From Zhengitettix transpicula (lineage: Eukaryota; Arthropoda; Insecta; Orthoptera; Tetrigidae), in contig CM073591.1 of assembly GCA_037074705.1 (NCBI GenBank), positions 96,338,532-96,402,531 of the forward strand: a stretch of DNA of 64,000 bases, in the 5' to 3' direction. A program made the translations under genes and the position numbers. Under the pieces are notes generated by a model. It had not been told where the DNA came from. It ran no database searches and worked only from the letters and a program-made list of their open reading frames with translations. Positions 46,667 through 58,142 of this stretch are shown here, one piece after another. The stretch's first letter is position 1, and every line of letters starts with the position of its first letter.

Positions 46667-47205
46667 CCTGCATGTCTGTTGATATTGTGGGGTTTCTTGC
46701 TAATTTCATTTACCTCCCATGCCCTGAAGGAGGTTTTCCTGGCGGGTACAGTAGTGTCTGCCTTCGCTATTTTCTGATTTCTCTCCATGACGTGTTCTAC
46801 GACGGCGGCCACATTGTGCTGTTTCAATATTGTATATATCGTTCATGCTCTTCTACCCGAGTTTTCACGGATCGGCCTGTTTCCCAGATTTACGATTTCC
46901 CACATTCGCAAGGTATCTGATATACGACTTTTACTAGGAGTTTGTCCTTCCTGTCTTTCATTGGAAGAAGAAGGTTGGGAATTTTATGGAAACTCTTAAA
47001 AATTGGAGTTATGTCATTGTTTCTTAGAATGCACCAATGCGTTCCGTTAAACCTTTTACGTACGGAAGGAATGCTTTTGTGTATCGTTGTATACTTTTTC
47101 TTGAATTGTGACGATTTAATATCATGGGTACATTTACTGTATCCTTTCTGGTTGAATAAACCGATGTCTAATAATGAAAATATAAATAAAAGATTTCAAA
47201 TCGTC
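46667..47205 (-). pseudogene. PLE C-terminus with GIY-YIG endonuclease, decayed
   Basis: The minus-strand frame from about 47,100 reads through RKRFNGTHWCI, FKSFHKIPNLLLPMKDRKDK, then VVYQIPCECGKS, the GIY half with its Cys-x-Cys. A stop then replaces the Tyr of the YIG half, followed by IWETGRSVKTRVEEHERYI (normally IGETGR..., Arg/Glu-rich). After a frameshift near 46,830, VAAVVEHVMERN and EISKKPHNINRHAG match the family's later SAVAEH and AIEI-K-P-NNINR segments. In such proteins this domain nicks target DNA after an RT domain. The Tyr-to-stop change, Gly-to-Trp in YIG and the frameshift make it non-functional. Confidence 0.75.
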
Positions 47206-49639
47206 AAGAATTAAAGCTTGACATGAATTTATGCCATATTCTCAGATTTCTCAACCACTGACTGTCGCTACATATATATGTTGTAACGCGTGTATTTCGG
47301 TTTAGTTTTGCTTTGCGTCGGAAGTGTTGTTTGCTGTGGTTTGGAGAATTCGAGATCGTGCACGTGCGTAGGGGTGGAGTAGATAAATATTTCCATCCTA
47401 GTAATTTTCGTGTCCTGTCTCGATTGTTGGCCTCAACATGACAGAATAGTTGGCCATTGTTGACTACGGAACTTCAGCTGCGTGCTACAACTCTTGTAAC
47501 AATGGAAGAATCAGTGAAACTGACATTTCGACGAAGTTTTCTAATAATGAAAAAAGTAAAAGTTTGGGAGGCTATAATGGAGGGGACGGAGATAAGCTTT
47601 TGAAACTGGACAGTTGTTCTGCGCTCACCGCAGCTGGTGGATGTGATTATCAGAGGCTCCGTATTGCGTTACGTGTATACGTTTTAAGTGTCACCGATCT
47701 ACAAATCTCATGAGTTCTGCTGTAAACTTTTCCAAGTTGTTGTCTCTGATATAGTCCGAGGCAGAATCGTCGTGAGAAAGGGGCCATAATGTGTTAGTGA
47801 AGAGTTCATCGAAGCCACACAATTTAGTACGACGGCTTGCCAGCAATCAATCCCAGAGGCCGACGCTTTAGCCAGTGGTCATTCCCTGAGTCGGCGCCTT
47901 GCAATGGTCCTGACTAAAGTCATCACTGCACTTAAACCGTTCTGCCGGCTGTGAGATACGGAGACGTCGGTACGAGAGCTACAGCAAGCCACACAACACA
48001 GAATAGCAGTACGTATTTGGTACGGGCAGCATATCTCTTCTATGTAAAAACCACAGGAGACTGAGATTAGAGTTTTTCATGCTTAACTGTAATAAACTTA
48101 TGTACAAATTCTTTAATGGTCAATAATTTTTGATTTAACTTAAAAAACCCAGCCCACAAAAATAATTCTTTACAATGTATATATGTATGTCCGGATGAAT
48201 ACATAAAGTAATTTCAATCAAACTTGGAATTCATTTGACTTACTATCTTGAAGATGTCTTTGTAGGTATGAAGCGTCATTATTATACAGTCGGATGAGGA
48301 CGGAGATGAGAGTATATTTAAAAATAATGTGAATAGTACTGATAGTAATGTGCAATAAATAGTTTTCAAGATCCCTGAGATTACAGTTTCACCCAGAACC
48401 AAATTTTCTAATTCCAACAGCTAAATACTTAGGAGGCGGAGCACCCTCTGTGATAGGAGGAAGAGTGATTTGTAAAAAAAACGATCAATATGGAATCCAT
48501 CATTTTTTGACGGACGCGCAACTAATTGGTAATATTACAGTCGTTATTTAAATCCAATATCAGTCTCCAAAGGTAAAATATTATGTCTAAAGTGACCAAT
48601 TTTGATGTCGAATTCATAGGTTTGGTGTTACTACGTTAAACAGTTACACATACTGTGCCGGTTAAGTGTTCTGCTTCTGTTGACATCAGATAATGAGAAG
48701 GGGTGATAATAAACGGATTAGTACGACACATATTTAATCCATTGTTTTGGAAGTCGCTGTGACGAACACTCACTCCAGATTCTGGTAAAGACCGAAAAAG
48801 GAGAACTATAAATTAGTCAAAATGACCCGGAGATTAATTTCGAATAAATTCATTTTAGTGACTAGTATAGATTGTAATAAATAAATACAACTAACAACGA
48901 CCAGCAATCAGATAGCGCACGTGTTAAGTGTTCCCTCTTCAACTGAAATAGGCCATTACATTATGTCTATGTAAACTTAAAACCACCTTTCAAACTGTAG
49001 TAGAACTCTACACTGTTTTAAACCAACGTAATATCGATTCTTTTTAACCACAGCTTGTCTGTAGAGAAAGTGAGCTTGAGTATGTCCTCTAAGCATACCT
49101 AAATAAAATCTTAAAGGAAGTTGAGAATCTGTATTTGAAGCACGTATCCAGTTAGAACGTTCCTCTTTACGACTTGCTGAGCTGTTCTCTGATTTGTAGA
49201 ACTCACTACTCCAATTTGCGACAGACTCGCTTGTCGCCCTCGTTAGTTGCACTCTGTGACCCAACCCACCACAACGCGCCTATCGGCTACACCTACGGGG
49301 CCTAAAAACATTTTAACGAGTAAGGATCTCTAAAATCCTTTCAAAACACAAACAAATATCAAGTATGCTTTAATTCCATGTTTCCAGGATTTGAAACCCT
49401 AGACGAATAAATTCAACACTTGTTATGAGTATCAAAATAAAAAAAAATACAACTAAGTTACTAATGTTGAAACATCGCTGATACAACATCTTCATTTTTA
49501 ATCCACATTTTAGATTATACGTTCCCTAATTACTTCAAGTCTAATTTCGTCTTTGACATAATTAAAAATCCCAATACAACGAAAATTAGTTTATGTCATG
49601 AGAGTTTTTCAAAAGAAGGCCTTCAAATCATAACCCCAG
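47206..49639. other. Intergenic DNA with unassigned frames
   Basis: Holds frames without recognised motifs: 47,450-47,713 plus (87 codons, in a GC-richer patch 47,280-47,980) and 48,977-49,264 minus (95 codons, polar, no domain). Both may be relics of elements. The remainder is AT-rich. Confidence 0.45.
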
Positions 49640-49830
49640 TTCCCTGACCTACTTGTTGCAGGTATTTTTAAGGATTTCCCTGCATCTCTTTTAGGTGAAT
49701 TTTCGGGTAGGATCGTTTAACTTTAGCCCGGGGCCCTAGTTAACCCTTTGCTACCTTGCTACCTTGCTCTACCTTTCCGCATCCCCCCTTTCAGTCAGTT
49801 TTCTATGCTATAAGAGGCGAGTTGTCACTA
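49640..49830 (+). mobile_element. Poly(A) retroposon family copy 8, diverged fragment
   Basis: Contains GACCTACTTGTTGCAGG, GGATTTCCCTGCATCTC, GGGTAGGATCG, AGCCCGGGGCCCTAGTTAAC and ATGCTATAAGAGGCGAGTTG in family order. The CTACCTTG word is repeated three times near 49,750. Both the 5' half and the poly(A) end are missing. The most diverged copy in the window. Confidence 0.8.
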
Positions 49831-50149
49831 TATATAGAGACTGTCGCACTGTCTTCTTCTTCCTTCCATTACCAATAATTTCTTCTCACAGTGTGTTATG
49901 TAATTTACCATTTCAAGATTCTTACGTCTCGTCCGAAACTCTTTTCCTACTTCTCCCGAAAAAAATGACGAAGTAAGTACTTATATACTATACATTACTC
50001 TTTCCGAACTTATTTACTTTAAATATTTATGAATTATTTTATCCGAATGCAAAAATCGCAGTTTGAATATTCAAGCGTTTTCTGGTAGTTTGTCAATTTT
50101 TAGCTAACAATTTTTTTTTTAAATTAACAATTTACGTCTGATTGAAAAT
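49831..50149. other. AT-rich spacer
   Basis: Nothing recognised. Confidence 0.55.
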
Positions 50150-50685
50150 AATGAATAACAAAGATACCCAATTCAGACAAAAAGTGATAAAATAAATACC
50201 AGACAACGTTTCTTGGATCCTTGTTCCTTTCCTCAGATGCGAAGAAGAGCCTAGAGGGACACAGTTGACAAAACTCAAAAGCAACGAAAACGCAACGACA
50301 ATGGGTTAGCGTAACAATAAGGGAGCAACGACAATGGGAAAACAGAAGATTTAGCGTAATAATAAGGTATCATAACAATTATTGAGTATCATTGTGTCTG
50401 CTTGGACAGTAATAACAGTGATGTTTGATTTAATAAATTTACTAAATAAATTATTTAAATTTATTAAATAAATTATTTAAATTTATTAAATAAATTATTT
50501 AAATAAATTATAAAATATATTAAATAAATTATTTAAATTTAATAAATGAATTAAATTTAATAAATCAAACATCAAAGATATTAATGTACAAACAGACATG
50601 AAAGGGACAAGTATTTCAGAAACGTTGTGTGGTATTTATATTATCACTTTTTTGTCTGAATTGGCTTTCTTATTCGTTAATATTT
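50150..50685. mobile_element. Nested foldback element H4 with hammerhead-like arms
   Basis: The outer arms (about 50,150-50,214 and 50,617-50,685) are inverse complements: CAATTCAGACAAAAAGTGAT on the left versus ATCACTTTTTTGTCTGAATTG on the right, extending to ACAACGTTTCT / AGAAACGTTGT. On the minus strand the left arm has the full CTCTAGGCTCTTC-CTGAGGA (50,230-50,236)-GGAACAAGGATCC-GAAAC (50,208-50,212) order. The right arm has GAAAC at 50,619-50,623 with a decayed first half. An inner inverted repeat (GTGATGTTTGATTTAATAAA near 50,419 and its inverse ending near 50,573) encloses an AT tandem repeat. Confidence 0.7.
50436..50556. repeat. AT-only tandem repeat (AAATAAATTATTTAAATTT-type)
   Basis: Repeated TTATTAAATAAATTATTTAAA words, self-complementary, in the centre of the foldback. 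Confidence 0.85.
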
Positions 50686-53299
50686 TTTTTTTGGCAGTGA
50701 AGAAGAAGACAATATATTTACAGGATTTAACTCTAAAAAACTTTAATCCATATCGTTGCTTTTGACATATTAATTCCTTAAATACGCTGACGTTTCTGTG
50801 AACAATATTGGGTCACGTGTTCAACCCGCCAAATTCTGTACGATTCTGTTAATTTCCTAATTTTTTTCCTTTTTCCTAGCTCTTAATATCTACATGTCGG
50901 GTTTTTGAAATAATATATATATATTTATAAATTTACATATTTTTGTAAAATGATATATAATTATTTCAGGAGGGGATCTTATTTATAGGGATTAATCGTA
51001 ATAAAAATAAAAGAATTTAATTGATTTAGGGATAATAATTTAATAACCAAAATAAATTTTTAAAGTAAATTAAATATAAAAAAATAAAGAAATCATCGTT
51101 GGAAGGCGGCCGCAGAGGACATCAGTGGCAGGTGACGTCGCTCGAGGATGAACTCGTTCTTAACCACAGTGTTTTTTACGGTTACGACTTGGAATATAAC
51201 CTCACTGCACGCGGTCTCGACTCAGACCCGAATGTCTAAAGTCAATGCAGCTTCAAGCAGAAATATCTTATTCCCCTTGGTCTCGACTGGAGTCCTAATC
51301 TCTCTGGATCACTTACTTAGACCCCAATGACATCACTCCTCCTATCTTCCTCCAATTTTGGCTGCGGAAAGTTCTAATCACACCCCCATTTTCAATCTTC
51401 TGTACAAACTATGCGTCGATCATCCTTTTAAAATATTTAAAGGCTGATTTTTTCCTGTCAATTATTAATAGAAATCCTTTTATATTTATATCAAACTCTA
51501 TACTGTGTAGTTATTTATGAAAAATTATGGTACAGATTTTTGCGTAGGTCTAGATGTTAAAGTTCCCTCAAATCCTTATTTATATTGTCGCTAACGGGAT
51601 TATTTGTTAAGAGACCCGCATTCAATGACTTCCGCCACTGTTTTCAGTGCAGTGAAATTAAGTGGTAAGTTTCTTTCTTATTTTTGTTTAATATTTAAAA
51701 TTTTGGGCGGACGACACAAGATTTAACTAATATTTGATCAAGACATCGCAGACCATTAACATTGACATCTACTTTGCTGGATGACCTTGGATCGATTTAC
51801 AGTACATTATTTGGCAACGGGGTAGATTTTCATATGTACCTAGTGTTCACGACTGTAGTCCGTTTAGAATAGCAAACGATTTTATGAGCGGGCATTAAGT
51901 TTCTTGTTTTTATTTAGCTATGAAGGTTCAATTAATTTATATTTAGTTCTTGTTCGGCAGTTACAAGGACCACTACATATCTGTTGACACTATACCTGCT
52001 CAAATAACAAATATAGTACTTCATGGAAATATTCTAAAAGTTGTTGAACGTCAGAGAAGCAGCCTAATTTAGTTTATGAAATTACAAATTAATTTAAATA
52101 TTTTTTATAAATATCCTTTATTACATACAGGTGGCACAAAATTTACATATTACACTATTGGCCCGGATTCATTTATAAATGTTACAGAATTTTTATTTAT
52201 TTAGTTATTTTCGCTCAGAATGAAAGAATTATTTAGAATCGTAGTTGCGTAAAATATAATTTTTCCGATCTTATGATTTGTTTATGTGGGAGAAAACAAC
52301 TATTGTAAAAGTTCATATATGATAATTAAATGAGCATTTTAAGACAACGATAAGAAGAAATAAGTTCATTTTAAGTGTCTAAGTGAATCGTTAAACTAAA
52401 TATAATACTTAATACTTTCTTCCATTCCACAGCCCTTGCCTATATCCGTAACATGTACATGAATGTTGATTATAATTGTGACTATTGAATCATGGAAATC
52501 AATCTGTCAGGAATAAATTCATCCAGCGAGATTAATGCAGCTGCGTCCTTTCATGTTGCTGATCAGCGCACAGGCATTCACGAAGGAGAATATGCTCCAA
52601 TGACAGTCATAAACCGATTTCCGCACAGAAACTAATTTCCAGTGTGGAAAAGTCGGCAATGTTGACCTCTGCTACGACGCTAAATCACCTCCGTTCAACC
52701 GAGACGGTCCCTTTCCATTACACTCAATTCAGCGAGCATCTTACCATTATAAAATTTTTTCTTGAGTATCCAATCGATTATAACACACGAACATAACTGA
52801 CTAAAATACCAATTATTCTGATTACCTGGGAAATGAATGAGATAAACTTTATAGGCTGATGTAAGGGAGTAAAACTAAAGGCACTAATATTTTTTTTACT
52901 TATTTAATTATTATAGTAACCATTAAATTAGTTCACGCATTACAATTACAAAAGCAAAGTTACCAAGAACAGTTAGAAAGACGACGGCACCTCACAAATT
53001 TTCGCCTACGTGCTCGGATTCGTGCGGCATGCTACAGCCTCCATCTCTTGTGGTGGTTAACGCACTATTCGTCGTGCCTACTTACTCTCGAAAATCGCCT
53101 TGCCAGGTCTCGGGATGTGGCCCCATCGCGGTCGTTGTGCTGTAGAAAAACGACAACTATAGACTCGTCACACTATCTGATTTTCCTTCGGATTTCCCCA
53201 TCCATGATGCTCTCAGTTGGTGGTTGACGGTTGTGCTGTTATAATAAATCGTAAACAAATTCTTGCTAATTTTAGGAATTATAAGTAACAATAATAAAT
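50686..53299. other. Intergenic DNA, no gene recognised
   Basis: 51,105-51,380 and 52,430-52,760 and 53,000-53,260 are GC-richer islands in AT-rich DNA. They show no repeat relationship to other parts of the window and no protein motif. They are candidates for unique regulatory DNA or unknown repeats. Confidence 0.45.
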
Positions 53300-53311
53300 A
53301 CGGACATGATA
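53300..53311. repeat. Target site duplication, left
   Basis: ACGGACATGATA, identical to 53,854-53,865. Flanks retroposon copy 9. Confidence 0.93.
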
Positions 53312-53853
53312 AAGCCTGCGAGAGGATTTTCTCGCAGGTGAACCTTCCCAGAGAGCTCTGGCGGGGGCTACCTTTGGGGATGCCCTCACATATCTTTGTT
53401 TTTTTTTAACTAAGGTTCCCACATGCCGAGGCACCTCGGTCTGTTTTGAGAGGTGTATGTTCCGGGGTCGAGGGACCTTGGGCATACGGTAAGAGTTGTC
53501 TGCTATTTCTATTGGAATAGTCGGCCAGCTGCCTCCTAAACTGGCCAAGGCATGGCGAGGGGTAAGCTGTGACCCCGTAGCAAACCCCTCTCCCGCCATC
53601 GAAAGGGCGTGGGACAAGTACCAAATGCCCGACCTACCTGATGCAGGATTTTTTTTATAGGGTTTGTCCTGCACTACGTTTAGGCAAATGCCGGGTAGGA
53701 TCCGTAAACTATAGCCCGGGGACCCTAGTTAACCCTTGGCTACCTTCCTCCACCCATCCGCATCCTCCCTTTAAAATCCCTTTCCTATGCTATAAGAGGG
53801 GAGTTGCCACTATGTGGATTACCCTATACATAGCCTGTCTACACCCAAAAAAA
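53312..53853 (+). mobile_element. Poly(A) retroposon family copy 9, complete with 12 bp duplication
   Basis: A 542 bp insertion bounded by perfect 12 bp direct repeats. The 5' end is AAGCCTGCGAGAGG, forming a hairpin with TCTCGCAGG. The body mixes GGCCAAGGCATGGCGAGGGG (subfamily A) with the subfamily B end (CCCTATACATAGCCTGTCTA, then CACCC) before an 8-nt A tail. GC-rich against an AT-rich background. A 131-codon frame runs antisense and is also partly open in other copies, but so are sense frames; I see no domain. Size, tail and duplication fit a SINE or another RNA-derived sequence moved by a LINE. I found no clear Pol III boxes or tRNA/7SL/5S similarity. Confidence 0.93.
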
Positions 53854-53865
53854 ACGGACATGATA
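53854..53865. repeat. Target site duplication, right
   Basis: ACGGACATGATA directly after the A tail of copy 9. Confidence 0.93.
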
Positions 53866-55248
53866 CACACAGACTTAAAATAGAGAAAAAATAAGAAAAA
53901 TGTTTAAGTTTTATTAATATTGTCAAGTTTTGATAGTAGGTTTCAGGTGTGAAGCGACATTCCTTTTAAGCATTTACTTTGAAGTTCCGCCAAGGGTATT
54001 GGCCGATAGGGTTTTGTCTGCGAGAGCACTGCACGCCAGTCACATGCACAGTAAGACCACAACCAACCAATTGTTCTAACGTGGCGCGGTATTCGTGGAA
54101 AAATTCTATTCTAAATATTTTGGGAGGGGATTAAATTTTGGCCATTAAGAGTTTTTTTCATGGGATTAAATTAACGGTGTGACAATTTTTTTTTCTTAAT
54201 TATGGTGTAATTTTTTATCCACCACGTTTAACCTGAGATGGGTCCATGCTCACTGGCCGGAGCAACATAAATAATTATGTCTATATTTTGTAAATAATTT
54301 TTTTATATTAAATTTATTTATATATATTATTAATTATTTCAAGTTTTCATTTTTTATAAAAGATCCCATCCCCTTTATATGTGGTTAACTTTTCAAAAAT
54401 AATTACCGTTATAATCAGAAGGAGGAAGTGAAATAAAGAATAAAAGGTTACCACATGACACACTGATAACTAGGTCTCTAATTTTTTGTTTGAATTACGT
54501 AAGTAAACATTTTTTAGAAGAATTTAATATTAGAAGGATCCTACATTTATTTTTATACATAATAATATATTTCTAATACTCTATAAAAAGAATTCCATTT
54601 TTAAAACCCAAGAATTACTTTCTCATTTAAATTTGACTACTGGGTAAAAAACATTGCGTTTAATTCTTAAAATTATTATTTTATCAATTATCAGGCTTTT
54701 AATATAAATTTTATATTCTTGAAGAAAAATCAAAAATTATTATATTATGTAAATATAATGGTTGCCGAAACAGATGACTAAACAGTCATCCTATCAATGA
54801 AAGTACGGATTATTTCATACATTAATTGAGGATTTGCGAAAGTTGAAACTGTATTTTTCAATTGTTTTCTTATGTCCATTGCCTCACTTGACGTATTACT
54901 TGAAAAATTCAAGAATACACTTCAGTGCCCAAACACTTCCTTTAGGAATTGTAGACAATCAACCGAGATGCTGGCCATAACATTAAGGTAAATATAAATA
55001 TATGCTATGTTTATGTGCGGATAATTAAAAAATATGCTCCGTCCAACCACAGCTGACACAAGGACTTCGTTGTTGTCAGAGAAACATAGTTGTTTCCCCG
55101 GAAGTACGCAGAGACAGCTCAAGCGACACACTCGACACTCGTCCCCGTCCGTTGTTTTTACGCCGACAGACAGTGTGAAAGGGGCCAAAAGCTTCTTCAG
55201 TCTTCCGAAAGAATGTCTCCGTCCGAAGACTTTCCCGGTGTACTTGTT
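53866..55248. other. Intergenic DNA, AT-rich, one unassigned frame
   Basis: Long A/T runs between 54,150 and 54,900. A 116-codon minus-strand frame (54,922-55,272) and an 82-codon plus-strand frame (55,034-55,282) overlap in a GC-richer patch beside the hairpin at 55,249. Neither shows a recognised motif. Confidence 0.45.
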
Positions 55249-55432
55249 GGATAAAAAGTTCTCGGTTTTCACACGGTTTTAATACATTAGAAGTTTAGAA
55301 GACTAAAAGCTCTGTCGTCATCTTCTAGGCGAAGTGATAGATTTCGCCTAGAAGATGACGACAGAGCTCTTAGCCGTCGAAACGTCGCGTTTTAATCTAT
55401 TAAACCAGTGTGAAAACCGAGAACATTTTATC
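55249..55432. repeat. Strong inverted repeat with PLE-like terminal motif
   Basis: The inner arms 55,308-55,333 and 55,343-55,368 are perfect inverse complements (26 bp, loop GTGATAGAT). The outer arms, starting GGATAAAAAGTTCTCGGTTT at 55,249 and ending at 55,432, also match, with a diverged segment between. The right half reads GAAGATGACGACAGAGCTCT followed by TAGCCGTCGAAACGTCGCG: a stem then GTCGAAACGTC, the GAAAC context seen at the ends of Penelope-like elements. Confidence 0.72.
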
Positions 55433-57144
55433 CAGTGTGAAAGGAATCCTTAGTATTGAGCTTCATAATTTGTGACGCACTTGATAATTGTATAGTTGCC
55501 GGTGATCGCGAACAGTGAATTATTATTCCGGTCCGACCTCTTCTCTCAGCCTTAATGGAGATCCTTCTTAGCGCTTCCTGCCTCGAATGTTTTTTGAGTC
55601 TCATTTTTTCGCCAATCAGCGTCAATTATCTCCGCCAATTAAAATGTCTTGTATTTGGCGGAAAGAAATTTATTCCGGCGCGCGCGACAACGACATCGTC
55701 TCGTTGCTATAAAGCTAATAATCAGTTTTTATAGCGGGCACACAGTACCACTGTCTGATTTTCCCGTGATAATTTTGATTCTTCATATGTGAAACAATAA
55801 TTAAAATGTATTTTAATGTAGTTAAAACGTAAAGAATTAAATTTATTTTTTAACGAAATTAAACGTGAACGTGTTCATGACAATAAAGTACAGTGATAAC
55901 AGTAAAGCTGGCAATAAAGTATCTCATATTTAACCCTAATTTAATAAATGGCGCCTAATTTATATGGATGTACTCATACATTTGATTAAGTGCATATTTA
56001 TTCTTTCAAAAATTTAAGCATACCACCAAATTGTTCCGAGTTAAAATTGTTTGATTTGTAAATGAATTCGTGCTCACACATGAGAGTTGTTACTGCGTTC
56101 ACACTTCATCACACGCGTTAGTTTTCGAAAACAGATGGAGACACCGCGTTCTCGTTAATTTGCGTAACTAGAGTCACATTGTTAATACTTGTTTGGCAAC
56201 GCTGGATAACGTATTGTGGACTATTTTTTTCGCTTTGTATTTCGCCGACAGCGCAATTTTGTAGAAACAGAGGCTTGCTCTCGTGGAACAACGTGCCGCT
56301 AAAATTGCCACCAATTGTCAGCTTAATTGCCCCGGGTTCGCTGTTGATGGCTGCCTTGTTTGCTACGACAAGGGAGGTTGTGCGTACGGACTTGTTTACA
56401 ACTCACCCCCAGAGCTTGCCGGGGGCGGGAACTCTTGCTGTTTACACGAGGAAGCATTGTTACGGACGGTGTTCTCGCAAGTCAGACCCAACGTGGGACA
56501 ATGGCAACACTTAGGATTTACGCTGCGTGCTCCAGAAAAACAATTATTTCATCTGAATTTACGACATTTCCGTTTACATTTTCCGCCAAACTTGGTCAGA
56601 CCTCGTTCATGGAGTGTTGGACTGTACCACCGTAAAGTTCAAGAGAACTTGTAGAATATAGAACTCAAATGCCAAATTTTATCGTTTACGTCCAATATTA
56701 GATATCGTGGAAAAGAAAGAACTGAATTGATGAAATTTCACCCGACGTTCTAGTTGTACAGGTTTGCTTTATATTTAATATTCATTTTATCATAAATCAT
56801 TAGTACAAAACTAGACTACTGAAACGTTCTTATTTTTTCTTGATTTAAAAATTGTTTTTATCGTTGTTAATCGCTAATTATTAAAGTTTTGAAGGAAAAT
56901 ATGTTGATAAATATTTAATGTATTGTCCTTTTGGTAAATTTGATATAATATTAGTATTCACTATTACTTTTTCTAGAAATTACTTCCACACATTTTTAGA
57001 ATCTTTCTTCAAGCTATTTAAATTTATTATGTCGAATTGTTCGAATCGTACGTAGTCCTACTCTTCTGTTTGAATATTATTGTTGCCATAGTTCGGGCCC
57101 AAATTCCATCCATTTCACACATTCAATGTTTATTGAAAATATAT
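55433..57144. other. Intergenic DNA with a GC-rich, multi-frame-open patch
   Basis: 56,180-56,654 is open in all three plus frames (111, 123 and 91 codons). The 123-codon frame (56,283-56,654) is Cys- and Leu-rich but shows no domain. Openness in three frames reflects composition rather than selection on one. 55,670-55,690 has a CGCGCGCG-like run. The rest is AT-rich. Confidence 0.4.
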
Positions 57145-58142
57145 TGTAATATACAAAATGGAAACGCCTTTATTAAATGAAAGAATTAATTATTTACAAA
57201 CAATATATTTTTATTATGGCAATAAATCAAACAATTTACAAAATTTAAAATATTCAATTTCTCAGGGTCATAACTGGGTTTGTTAACGGACGAATCAACA
57301 ATATTTAAAATCTTATCAACAATTTACAATTTAAGAAAATGAAAGGTACTTGTCAATGAAGTTAGAACAAAATTTAATTGTGAACGAAGTTAAACTAAAA
57401 ATATTGACTGTGATTGACAATTTTAACCAATAAGAAGAGGACGAAATCTGACGGCTATCTTTCAATCAGGTTTACATAATTAATTGTTTTGTTTTAAATT
57501 GTTACTCACGTCTGCCCAGCATTCCAGGATACTTTTAATTTTCGAGAACACTATTGTGGGGTTTTGCACTGATTATACTCACAGATTCTGCACTGATTAT
57601 AAATCAATATTTTACACGTCGTCAGGAACTAGGATGATCCACCTTCGTCCTCTCGGTAGTCCGCTCTCCTTGGGCGACTTCTGCGATTCGTCGTTTGGGT
57701 AGTCTTTATTGTTCCGGACTTAAACCGAAACTTCTGCTAACTCTGGCCGGCTATGTGCACAAATCTGCTTTTTTACTTAGCAGGTTTTGTCGTTAATGCT
57801 CTTGTGAATGTTAACTTTGTCCTGATAAAAATGTTCAGGGACCAATCAAATCTGTTGAATGCTAATTCTCAATATTTCCCTGCAAACTGTATTTCACCAT
57901 GCCTTCCCGCGAGCTGCTCTATCATCTTCAATTAACAGTTATTACTTCGACGACGTCTCCCCGCAGACTGAACTCTCGTTTCTCCTTTTAGCGCGTGTAT
58001 ACGCCATTTTGAGGGCCTTCCGACAAAGGAACAGTGCTTGGCTTTTCTATTGTTGTTACGTTCTGGTCCACCGCACAAATGATTTCTCTAACAATTTAGA
58101 TTTTCAAATTCACAAGTAATGTCTTAATTAATTGGCATTACA
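57145..58142 (-). mobile_element. Solo LTR-like unit L7
   Basis: TGTAATATAC at the left end and GGCATTACA at the right end, 998 bp, minus orientation. Internal landmarks: TCTCAGGGTCATAACTGGG, CGAAATCTGACGGCTA, CACGTCTGCCCAGCATTCCAG, GGATGATCC, CTGGCCGGCTATG and CAATTTAGATTTTCAAATTC. Flanks are ATAT on the left and TTAT on the right, an imperfect duplication. Close relative of L8 and L9. Confidence 0.82.

Larger units (their letters stand above)
46440..47205 (-). mobile_element. Penelope-like element, 5'-truncated remnant
   Basis: Minus strand: a GIY-YIG endonuclease coding remnant (46,667-47,205) is followed ~170 bp downstream by a GGC-x7-GCC-GAAAC segment resembling the hammerhead region in Penelope-like terminal repeats. 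The reverse transcriptase that should precede the endonuclease is absent. The 5' limit is set where similarity fades near 47,205. Target features not identified. Confidence 0.7.

Noticed and set aside
46412..47214. Plus-strand frames of up to 121 codons
   Set aside because: Antisense to the Penelope-like endonuclease remnant, which has recognisable motifs on the minus strand.
53279..53674. 131-codon frame on the minus strand across retroposon copy 9
   Set aside because: Antisense to the poly(A) orientation; similar frames in copies 4 and 6 reflect shared GC-rich sequence, and sense frames are open too. No evidence of protein selection.
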